Of a DNA stretch of 20,653 nt, positions 14,046 to 20,653 are shown one piece after another. Below the pieces are notes generated by a model. That model was not told where the DNA came from. It saw only the letters and a program-made list of their open reading frames with translations, and did no database searches. This stretch comes from Clostridia bacterium (GTDB lineage: Bacteria; Bacillota; Clostridia; Oscillospirales; Acutalibacteraceae), in contig CAAGRQ010000250.1 in NCBI GenBank assembly GCA_900772705.1, positions 1 to 20,653 on the forward strand. The letters are read 5' to 3'. Each line of letters opens with the position of its first letter. The first letter of the stretch is position 1. The translations under genes were made by a program, and so were the position numbers.

Positions 14046-15830
14046 ATGTTATATCCAAAAATAGGTATCAGACCTGTCATTGACGGCAGATGGGGCGGTG
14101 TTCGTGAAAGCCTCGAAGAGCAGACAATGAATATGGCTAATGCTGCTAAGGCTCTTATTGAAAGCACTCTCAGATATCCCGACTCAACACCTGTTCAGTG
14201 CGTTATCAGCGACACCACAATCGGCGGCGGCGCAGAGGCTGCCAAATGTGCCGAGCAATTTTCTAAGGAAAATGTAGTAGCAACTCTTTCCGTAACTCCT
14301 TGCTGGTGCTACGGAAGCGAAACCTTTGATATGGAGCCGTCAACCATTAAGGCTGTTTGGGGCTTCAACGGAACGGAGAGACCCGGTGCCGTTTACCTTG
14401 CCGCTGTAATGGCTGCTTATGCTCAAAAGGGTATGCCTGCATTCTCAATCTACGGCCACGATGTAAAGGATATGGACGACAAGGAAATTCCCGAGGATGT
14501 TGCAGAAAAGATTTTGCGTTTTGCAAAATGTGCGGTATCGGTAGGCTGGATGAAAAACAAGGCTTATGTAAACCTCGGCGGTATCGCAATGGGTATCGCA
14601 GGAAGTTACTGCAACGCAGATATGTTCCAAAAATACTTTGGCATCCGTGCAGAATGGGTTGATATGACAGAAATTCTCCGCCGTATCAAACTTGAAATCT
14701 TTGACCACGATGAATACGAAAAGGCTATCAAGTGGGTTAAGGAAAACTGCCCTGAGGGCTTTGACTGCAACGCAGGAAAGAATCTTCCCGAAATCATCAG
14801 AAAGTCAAAGGTTGTTGACCCCGACAAGGATTGGGAATTTGTAACAAAAATGACTATCGTTTTCCGTGATATTCTTTTCGGAAACAAGAAACTTGACGAA
14901 ATGGGCTGGCACGAGGAAGCCCTCGGTAAGAACGCTATCGCAGGCGGTTTCCAGGGACAGAGAAACTGGACAGACTGGCTTCCCAACGCAGACTTTTCCG
15001 AGTCTATTATGGCAAGTTCATTCGACTGGAACGGTCCTAAGATGCCTACTCCGTTTGCGACAGAAAACGACACCTTAAACGGCGTTTCCATGATGCTCGG
15101 TACTCTCGTATCCGACGCCGCTCCTTGCTTCCACGATGTTCGTACATATTGGTCACCTGAGGCTTGCGAAAGAGTAACAGGCGTTAAGCCGCAGGGCAAG
15201 GCCGCTAACGGCTTTATCCACCTCATCAACTCGGGTGCAACCGCTCTCGACGGTTCTGCCGCAAGCAAAAATGCAAACGGCGAAGGTTGTATGAAACCGT
15301 TTTGGGAGATGACAAACGACGACATCAAGGCTTGCCTCAAAGCAACCGATTGGTGCAGAGCAAACTATGAATACTTCAGAGGCGGCGGATTCTCAAGCCA
15401 CTTCCGTTGCAGTGCAGAAATGCCTGTTACAATGCTCAGAGTTAATGTTATCGACGGTATCGGTCCTGTTCTTCAACTCGCCGAGGGTTATACGGTAGAC
15501 CTTCCCGACGAGATTCATAACACAATCGACAAGCGTACAGACAGAACATGGCCTACAACATGGTTTGTTCCTACTCTTACAGGTGAGGGTGCATTCAAGG
15601 ATGTATACAGCGTTATGGCTAATTGGGGCGCTAACCACGGCGTAACAATCTACGGTCATAAGGGTGCAGAACTTATTACACTCGCTTCTATGCTTCGTAT
15701 TCCTGTAAATATGCACAATGTACCAAGCGACAGAATATTCCGTCCGCAGGCTTGGGCAGCATTCGGTACAGAGGACGCACAGTCGGCAGACTACAAGGCT
15801 TGTGCAACCTACGGTCCGCTCTATAAGTAA
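14046..15830 (+). CDS. fucI: L-fucose isomerase
   Basis: FucI converts L-fucose to L-fuculose using manganese, and forms hexamers in E. coli. The 594-residue length matches E. coli FucI (591). The known metal and catalytic residues fall at a constant offset of three: Glu340 (E. coli 337), Asp364 in FHDVRTYW (361) and His531 in GANHGVTIYGH (528). Other family blocks are GIRPVIDGRWGGVRESLE, DTTIGGGAEAA and RIPVNMHNVPSDRIFRPQAW. The start at 14046 has AAGGAGG 9 bases upstream; a longer reading from a TTG at 14019 would overlap the kinase gene and lose that spacing. It is the last gene of the operon, before a terminator. Confidence 0.96.
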   Translation: MLYPKIGIRPVIDGRWGGVRESLEEQTMNMANAAKALIESTLRYPDSTPVQCVISDTTIGGGAEAAKCAEQFSKENVVATLSVTPCWCYGSETFDMEPSTIKAVWGFNGTERPGAVYLAAVMAAYAQKGMPAFSIYGHDVKDMDDKEIPEDVAEKILRFAKCAVSVGWMKNKAYVNLGGIAMGIAGSYCNADMFQKYFGIRAEWVDMTEILRRIKLEIFDHDEYEKAIKWVKENCPEGFDCNAGKNLPEIIRKSKVVDPDKDWEFVTKMTIVFRDILFGNKKLDEMGWHEEALGKNAIAGGFQGQRNWTDWLPNADFSESIMASSFDWNGPKMPTPFATENDTLNGVSMMLGTLVSDAAPCFHDVRTYWSPEACERVTGVKPQGKAANGFIHLINSGATALDGSAASKNANGEGCMKPFWEMTNDDIKACLKATDWCRANYEYFRGGGFSSHFRCSAEMPVTMLRVNVIDGIGPVLQLAEGYTVDLPDEIHNTIDKRTDRTWPTTWFVPTLTGEGAFKDVYSVMANWGANHGVTIYGHKGAELITLASMLRIPVNMHNVPSDRIFRPQAWAAFGTEDAQSADYKACATYGPLYK

Positions 15831-15868
15831 TATACCTTATAAGCCCATAAAACCGAATAACATAACAA

Positions 15869-15908
15869 AATCCCGATTGGCAAAAGTCAATCGGGATTAC
15901 TTTTATAT
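15869..15908. terminator. Bidirectional terminator between fucI and cstA
   Basis: A perfect 11-bp stem (AATCCCGATTG at 15869-15879, CAATCGGGATT at 15888-15898) with an 8-nt loop. On plus it is followed by ACTTTTATATT; on minus by TTTGTTATG. It separates the convergent fuc operon and cstA. T tracts are moderate on both strands. Confidence 0.8.
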
Positions 15909-15920
15909 TCAAATTATCAG

Positions 15921-17639
15921 TTATTCTGCCGTTTCTACAACAGGAGTTTTTTCTTCGACTTCACTTCCACGTTTACTTTTTACATAACTCTTGGCTGAAT
16001 TTACTACTATAGTCAAGCCGAGAGCGATAAGAAGAACCGCAACAACAAGTTGAAGTACGGAACCGAAAATATCGGTACCTGCCGAGATAGCTTTTACGAG
16101 TGCGATTACACGCTGAACGAGAGCGGTAAAGGTTACGCAAAGCATAATAATCATCGGAGGGAAGAGCATCTTGTTGCTTCTGCCCGTTACTTTAAGGAAT
16201 ACGCAAAGCGTAATAAGTACAAGCGCACTAAGCAACTGATTAGCCGAACCGAAGAGCGGCCATACTTTCTGATAACCGATTTTTGTCAAAACATAGCCGC
16301 ATGCAAGTGTGATAATTGTTGCAAAATACGGATTGCAGACAATCTTTCTCCAAAGTTTTGCATTCTTCATATCGTCAACGCTGAAAATTTCCTGGAACGA
16401 CATCTTGCCGATACGGGCAACGGCGTCAAGGGTTGTAAGTGCAAGAGCCGAAACGCACATTGTCATAAATACGGTAGCAACCGAAACAGGCATACCCATT
16501 TTTTCAAAGAAGCCTGCAACACCACGGCTGAAAATCTGGAACGGCGTACCCTCTGCCGGAGTACCGTCCTTTGCTGCTGCGGCACCTGCTACGCAAAGAG
16601 CAAGAACTGCCAAAACGCTCTCAAGAATCATTGCGCCGTAACCGACCTTAACCATATCTTTTTCATTTTCAATCGTCTTTGACGAAGTGCCGGAAGACAC
16701 CAAGGAATGGAAGCCCGATACCGCACCGCACGCAACGGTTACGAAAAGAATCGGGAACATTGTTCCGAGTTGTTCATTCTTAAAACCTGTAAATACAGGG
16801 AGGTTCATAGTCGGGTGACCGATGATAAGACCCACAGCCGCACCCAAAATCATACATACAAACATGATGGTTGTCATATAATCACGGGGCTGTTTCATAA
16901 GCCAAATAGGCATAATAGCCGCAACAAAAATGTAAGCGAATACCACATAACTCCAGCCGTCCTTGCCGAGAGTGATGGGGCATTTAATACCGATTGCAAA
17001 AGAAGCGACGATAAAGATAATACCGATTAAAAATTCTTTGAAACCGGAGAAGTTAAACTTCTTTTGGATAAGACCGAAGATAACGGCAAAGACCATAAAC
17101 ATAATCGATACCATACCTGCCGAGCCGTTTGCTGCCGCATTTGCACTGAGTGCGCCCGTTTTCGCATCAAAAGCGTTGAATGTGCCCGATACCATATCGG
17201 CAAATACTGCAATGATAAGCAGCGAAAACAGCCAACAGAAAATGGTAAACAGCTTTCTGCCGAGTTTACCGATATACTTTTCGATAAGCATACCCATCGA
17301 CTTGCCCTGATTTTTAACCGAAGCGTAAAGTGCGCCGAAATCGGTTACCGCACCGAAGAAAACGCCGCCGATTAATATCCAAAGCAAAACGGGAAGCCAA
17401 CCGAAAACAGCCGCCTGAATTGCACCTGTTACAGGGCCTGCACCTGCGATAGACGAAAACTGGTGGGAAAATACCGTCCAGCCGTTCGTCGGAACATAAT
17501 CCTTACCGTCATTAATCTCTACTGCCGGTGTTTTTGCCTTAGGGTCAATGCCCCATTTTTTTGCAATACGACGACCGTAAAAAACATAGCCGGCACCGAG
17601 TACGACAACTGCGATTAAAACAATTACCAATGTACTCAT
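15921..17639 (-). CDS. cstA: CstA-family transporter (peptide/pyruvate type)
   Basis: This is a membrane transporter of 572 residues with many hydrophobic helices. The CstA core is clear: DYVPTNGWTVFSHQFSS then IAGAGPVTGAIQAAVFGWLP, GGVFFGAVTDFGALYASV, and near the C-terminus PLFGSANQLLSALVL. E. coli relatives are CstA (about 700 aa; peptide and pyruvate uptake) and BtsT (pyruvate); this shorter form is typical of Firmicutes. The start at 17639 is chosen because GAGGAGA lies 9 bases upstream; a reading from 17657 would begin inside that site. Regulation is visible: a dedicated promoter and a complete T-box leader precede it, so expression should rise when a specific tRNA is uncharged. The substrate cannot be read from sequence. 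The leader argues for a link to amino-acid supply rather than only carbon starvation. Confidence 0.93.
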   Translation of the reverse strand: MSTLVIVLIAVVVLGAGYVFYGRRIAKKWGIDPKAKTPAVEINDGKDYVPTNGWTVFSHQFSSIAGAGPVTGAIQAAVFGWLPVLLWILIGGVFFGAVTDFGALYASVKNQGKSMGMLIEKYIGKLGRKLFTIFCWLFSLLIIAVFADMVSGTFNAFDAKTGALSANAAANGSAGMVSIMFMVFAVIFGLIQKKFNFSGFKEFLIGIIFIVASFAIGIKCPITLGKDGWSYVVFAYIFVAAIMPIWLMKQPRDYMTTIMFVCMILGAAVGLIIGHPTMNLPVFTGFKNEQLGTMFPILFVTVACGAVSGFHSLVSSGTSSKTIENEKDMVKVGYGAMILESVLAVLALCVAGAAAAKDGTPAEGTPFQIFSRGVAGFFEKMGMPVSVATVFMTMCVSALALTTLDAVARIGKMSFQEIFSVDDMKNAKLWRKIVCNPYFATIITLACGYVLTKIGYQKVWPLFGSANQLLSALVLITLCVFLKVTGRSNKMLFPPMIIMLCVTFTALVQRVIALVKAISAGTDIFGSVLQLVVAVLLIALGLTIVVNSAKSYVKSKRGSEVEEKTPVVETAE

Positions 17640-17677
17640 AATAATCAATCTCCTCATTTAATTATTTGCCAAACAGT

Positions 17678-17736
17678 CAAAAACAAAAGTCTCCGCCTCT
17701 TGAAAAGTCCGAAAGACCTTTCGCAAAGGCGAAGAC
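17678..17736 (-). terminator. T-box-controlled terminator upstream of cstA
   Basis: A 10-bp stem (GTCTTCGCCT at 17736-17727 with AGGCGGAGAC at 17698-17689, one G-U pair) is followed by TTTTGTTTTT. Its left arm uses the same bases as the 3' arms of the T-box antiterminator, so the two folds exclude each other. It lies about 40 bases before the cstA start. Confidence 0.88.
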
Positions 17737-17994
17737 ATAATCATTAAAAATATGAATAACGCTCCGTGTTACCACTTTGCTTGCCGACAAAAGCCGACCG
17801 CTCAACCGCAATCTGTCAAATGCGTCTCATATAACGGTGAGTCCCGTTTTCGACTACTCGTATCCTTTCACCGAAAATGCTTGCAGGTGAGGGCTTTATG
17901 TTCCTTGCTGCCGTCTTGCACAACCGACGGCTTTCTGTAAACGGTGATACATAAAATCATATCCTGTTCATTGCATTTTGACTGTTAAGTTTAT
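17678..17994 (-). promoter_or_regulatory. T-box riboswitch leader of cstA, probable tRNA-Leu type
   Basis: All T-box parts can be drawn on the minus strand. Stem I runs from 17979 to 17874 and is closed by AAAATGC/GCATTTT. Its distal GCCGTC/GACGGC hairpin carries the family loop GGTTGTGCAA, preceded by CAGAAAG like the AG-bulge. Helices CAGG/CCTG and TTTATGT/ACATAAA frame the specifier loop, whose 3' side is GCCCTCA. The triplet before the conserved purine is CTC (17891-17889), a leucine codon. The T-box GCAAAGTGGTAACACGGAG lies at 17780-17762. The antiterminator pairs GCAAAG with CTTTGC (17728-17723) and CGGAG with CTTCG (17734-17730), leaving TGGTAACA bulged. TGGT would pair with an ACCA tRNA end, which fits tRNA-Leu. 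The competing terminator is listed separately. Confidence 0.9.
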
Positions 17995-18000
17995 GATTTC

Positions 18001-18029
18001 ATATTAGTCCCCTTTGTACGATTTGTCAA
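18001..18029 (-). promoter_or_regulatory. Sigma-A promoter of the T-box/cstA transcript
   Basis: On minus, TTGACA (18029-18024), 17 bases, TAATAT (18006-18001). The expected start near 17994 lies about 15 bases before the base of Stem I, the usual arrangement for a T-box leader. Confidence 0.75.
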
Positions 18030-18122
18030 ATATTTTTTGAAATTTTGTATAAAGTGCCAAATAGAAATATTTTTTCAGCCTCAGATTTATGCTGTTTTTA
18101 ACCTTCTTGCACAAAACGGAGG

Positions 18123-20653
18123 CTAAACCCTCGTTGCATTAACGACATTAACCTGATTTGAATATACGGTCTTGACTGCTCCGTTTGAGTCCTTATAGGT
18201 GATATATCCCCTGACAGCCCAGTTTTCGTTTGAGTTAAATTTAGGAACATTCAGTATATAGTAATCGTAAATCTCGGCTGTGGAAAACGCACTCGCTTTC
18301 ATCTTATTATTCAGCCTTAAATCAAACTCCGACGGAGTAAACTCTGCCGAATGATAAAGTGCAAAGCCGATTGCCTCAACCGCAATGTCCTCACGCTTTG
18401 AAACAGTCATAATAAACGAGCCTGTATTATTATTTTCATCATAATCATAATAAAGCTCAAGCGCCGCATCCGCACCGTTCAAGTCGGGAGACGATGGGAT
18501 AAGTTTATTGTCATTATCGTAAACGGGAGCAATCGTTACATTCTCGCCGCTTCTGAGTTTTGTCAAAACCCCGACAGAATCATAATTCCACCTGCCGTTT
18601 GAATATCCGTAGCGGTACGGCACATCGGGCACAAATGCACCTATATCCGAAATATCAGACCACGCCGAAGCCGACATAGTGTTCTTCTGCCATACGGAGC
18701 CTGCGTGATTTGTAAATGTCAGCGTTGCATATCCCGCCTTGGTAAACACCGCCTTTAAGTTGATATTTGACGAGACGATAAAAGAATAAACCAAATCGCC
18801 GGACAGATAGCGAGAACTGTTATTATCATACCAACCGACAAAACCGCAATTTTCTTGAGCGACTGCCGATACCGTAACCTTATCTCCGTAGAGTACCGTA
18901 AAATCGCCCTTAGTCGTCGAAACAGAATTAACATTCGCCGTGACTGTTCCGTTCTCTGCCGAAACTCTCGCAAAGAAATATGCTTTAAGCGCAGACACCG
19001 CTTCCAATATTTCGGCAGTGGCTTTATCTATTTCTGACTGAGACGAGTCCTTGCCGAATACTCCGTCATATTTATCGCAAAGGGCACGAAGAGCGGCAAG
19101 CGTTTCCTCGCTGTAATCTTCCGTCAAATGTTGCTTTGCCACAGAAACAGCCGAATCAAACGCCGCCGTATCGGCAGAAGTCTGCGACGTCTTAATTGTC
19201 TTTTTCTTTACAAACAGTGTTGAACCGTTTGAGCCGTTTCGTGAATAGCCTGCATAAAACATACCGTTTGACTGAGCAAGGCTTACGCTGTCTGCATACA
19301 CATCAACATTTTCGCCCTCCTGCACAAGTTCACCGTTTTCGTATAAATAGATTGCGGTTTTGGAGGGGTCTTGGACAGAGGTATAAAGATAGCATTTTCC
19401 GTTCACATCATACAGCCCGACATCAAAAGCAGAATTCGTATCAACACTTATATCACTCCATGAAGTACCGTCATATTCGGCAATCCTCGTATCGCTCGGA
19501 CTGTAAGCAAGACAGAGTTTGGAGCCGATAGTTTTCAAGTCATAATATCCGCTGCCCGAAGCAACAGAATTGATTTGCTCGAATGTGCCGTCTTTGTATT
19601 TGCCTACAACTATTTTATTGGAATTATTCTTGTAAGAAACTATTATTTCACCGTTAAATCCCGTAACCTTAGGTCGCATTGCATTGCCGGAAATATTGAC
19701 CTTTTCAAACGATACATTTCCCTCGCTTATTTTTCCCAGCATAAGCGGGTATGACTGCCATGTACCCGCTCCCGTGTAAGCGGCATAAATATCGCCGTTT
19801 GCCGCCCCGAGCGTTAAGCCGTAATTCATTATGCCGGAAATGCTCTTAATAAGCGTCCACGAAGTATCGCTCTTTGTATCGAATTTATAAAACTTAACGC
19901 AGTCCGCATTATTTTCATAAGCAAAGAATGCAAGATAAAGCACTCCGTCTTTTTCGGCAGAGCAAATATTCGTAGCATACATAGCGTCAATCGACGGCGC
20001 AAAATTGCTCCACGCACCGCTGTCATATTTTTTTGAATAAATTTTATTATTCTCAAAAGACATTGTATAAACGCCGTTTGAATTTGACTGCACATTGATA
20101 TATTTTCCGTAAGTCGAAGTCTCATTGCCGAAACCCGTGTCCTCCCACAGGTCAAAATTCTCTTTTTGCGGAACGGTTACATCAAGGGTTGCCTGCTTTC
20201 CGTCGGACGACAACTTTACATTTTCTATCACGATGCCCGAATTGCTTCCGTTATCGAAAGTCAGCGCACCGTCGGCGAGAGTTTTTGACATATCGCTCGT
20301 GCCTATGCTGTCCCTTTTTCCGTCATAGGAATTATACGGAAGATATGCGTTATAAATCGAAGTTGTTTCATATGTGCTGTAGCCCGGCTGTTTTTCCTGC
20401 GGTCTAAAGAGATAAATGCCGTTCTCCGTACCGAGATTAGACAATCCCTCAACGCTCAAATTAACCCTGTAAACGATAACACCCGAGCCGCCTATCGAAT
20501 AATCGAGCGAATCCTCGTCACCTGCAACATATCTGTTCGGTCTCTCCCTGTACTCAACCACAAAAAGTTCCCTGTCGTTGAACGGCGACTTGATGGCGTA
20601 TGCTTGATTTCCGTTTGCGTTTGACTGTGTATCCAGAGTCAGTGTAGTGCTTT
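18123..20653 (-). CDS. M6-family metalloprotease-like multidomain surface/secreted protein, 5' end beyond window
   Basis: The frame is open through the right edge, so this is the C-terminal 842 residues of a larger protein. The first ~165 visible residues match the end of M6 (immune-inhibitor-A-like) peptidase domains: AYAIKSPFNDRELFVVEYRE, then GGSGVIVYRVN. The HExxH zinc site would lie upstream and is not in view. Next come about 300 residues of repeated WSN/WTLI/LYLAF-type strands, likely a beta-propeller. A FIVAR-like three-helix domain (about 495-560) and a B-repeat-like domain (about 562-637, GFVGWYDNNSSRYLSGD then NINLKAVF) follow. After that there is a related beta stretch and a C-terminal beta domain (about 730-842). 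No LPxTG motif, dockerin or membrane anchor is seen at the end. The TAG stop has no convincing terminator after it. Confidence 0.82.
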   Translation of the reverse strand, partial: STTLTLDTQSNANGNQAYAIKSPFNDRELFVVEYRERPNRYVAGDEDSLDYSIGGSGVIVYRVNLSVEGLSNLGTENGIYLFRPQEKQPGYSTYETTSIYNAYLPYNSYDGKRDSIGTSDMSKTLADGALTFDNGSNSGIVIENVKLSSDGKQATLDVTVPQKENFDLWEDTGFGNETSTYGKYINVQSNSNGVYTMSFENNKIYSKKYDSGAWSNFAPSIDAMYATNICSAEKDGVLYLAFFAYENNADCVKFYKFDTKSDTSWTLIKSISGIMNYGLTLGAANGDIYAAYTGAGTWQSYPLMLGKISEGNVSFEKVNISGNAMRPKVTGFNGEIIVSYKNNSNKIVVGKYKDGTFEQINSVASGSGYYDLKTIGSKLCLAYSPSDTRIAEYDGTSWSDISVDTNSAFDVGLYDVNGKCYLYTSVQDPSKTAIYLYENGELVQEGENVDVYADSVSLAQSNGMFYAGYSRNGSNGSTLFVKKKTIKTSQTSADTAAFDSAVSVAKQHLTEDYSEETLAALRALCDKYDGVFGKDSSQSEIDKATAEILEAVSALKAYFFARVSAENGTVTANVNSVSTTKGDFTVLYGDKVTVSAVAQENCGFVGWYDNNSSRYLSGDLVYSFIVSSNINLKAVFTKAGYATLTFTNHAGSVWQKNTMSASAWSDISDIGAFVPDVPYRYGYSNGRWNYDSVGVLTKLRSGENVTIAPVYDNDNKLIPSSPDLNGADAALELYYDYDENNNTGSFIMTVSKREDIAVEAIGFALYHSAEFTPSEFDLRLNNKMKASAFSTAEIYDYYILNVPKFNSNENWAVRGYITYKDSNGAVKTVYSNQVNVVNATRV

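Noticed and set aside
14606..15340. A 244-codon open frame on minus opposite fucI
   Set aside because: It is antisense to a gene with catalytic residues fully conserved, and shows no ribosome site or recognisable domain.
17784..17796. GTCGGC-TTTT-GTCGGC in the T-box leader as a separate regulatory repeat
   Set aside because: It is a short direct repeat inside the Stem III region of the T-box and cannot pair with itself; it is explained by the leader structure.
17752..17940. A 62-codon open frame on plus, opposite the cstA leader
   Set aside because: It lies fully on the complementary strand of the T-box RNA, has no ribosome site and no recognisable protein features; its composition reflects the structured RNA.
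18077..18124. AGCCTC/GAGGCT inverted repeat just after the M6-protein stop, as a terminator
   Set aside because: The loop is about 36 bases and the bases after the stem on minus are A-rich (GAAAAAATATTT) rather than a T run, so it does not qualify as an intrinsic terminator.
1..20653. Mobile element, CRISPR array, phage or defence system
   Set aside because: No transposase, integrase, terminal repeats, regularly spaced repeats or defence-type domains were found; nearly all the DNA is explained by housekeeping, sugar-use and surface genes.

Overview
The window looks like chromosomal DNA of a Gram-positive anaerobe of the class Clostridia, probably a gut Ruminococcaceae/Oscillospiraceae- or Lachnospiraceae-type organism. 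The reasons are strong AGGAGG-type ribosome sites, near-consensus sigma-A promoters with 17-bp spacers, a T-box leader, a short clostridial-type CstA, an L-fucose catabolic cluster and a large secreted-type M6 peptidase. This placement is inference. No phage, insertion sequence, CRISPR array, tRNA or rRNA was seen.

Layout, left to right. (1) Bases 1-154 hold no gene I can support. A cysteine-rich conserved protein (minus, 200-1003) ends in a good terminator; its ribosome site can be buried in a 12-bp hairpin. galM (aldose 1-epimerase, minus, 1096-2151) follows upstream. (2) A compact divergent promoter region (2186-2248) separates galM from a plus-strand cell-envelope operon. That operon encodes a membrane-anchored double-FHA protein, a SEDS (FtsW/RodA) glycan polymerase and a class B penicillin-binding protein, then a DUF4830-type membrane protein and an RsuA-type pseudouridine synthase. 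(3) A CdaR/PucR-type regulator and thrH (HAD phosphatase) form a plus-strand pair. The promoter lies inside a long inverted repeat. (4) The L-fucose locus follows. On minus there is a GPH-family sugar symporter and an AraC-type regulator. On plus there is fucA-fucU-kinase-fucI, tightly packed with overlapping or nearly overlapping genes. (5) cstA (minus) has a complete T-box riboswitch leader with its own promoter, and the specifier reads best as a leucine codon. (6) The 3' part of a large M6-peptidase-type surface or secreted protein (minus) runs off the right edge.

How the genes work together. The AraC regulator probably senses L-fucose or a derivative and controls both the symporter and the fucAUKI operon. 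Fucose is taken up, interconverted between anomers (FucU), isomerised to fuculose (FucI), phosphorylated by a kinase that is RhaB-like rather than E. coli FucK-like, and cleaved by FucA to dihydroxyacetone phosphate and L-lactaldehyde. No lactaldehyde-processing genes are in the window. The FHA-SEDS-PBP set resembles the actinobacterial fha-rodA-pbpA arrangement, but no Ser/Thr kinase or phosphatase gene is present here.

The most notable element is the T-box leader on cstA. Its promoter, Stem I, T-box bulge and the mutually exclusive antiterminator and terminator can all be drawn from the sequence. It suggests that a CstA-type (peptide/pyruvate) transporter responds to uncharged tRNA, most likely tRNA-Leu. 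No clearly new defence or mobile system was found.
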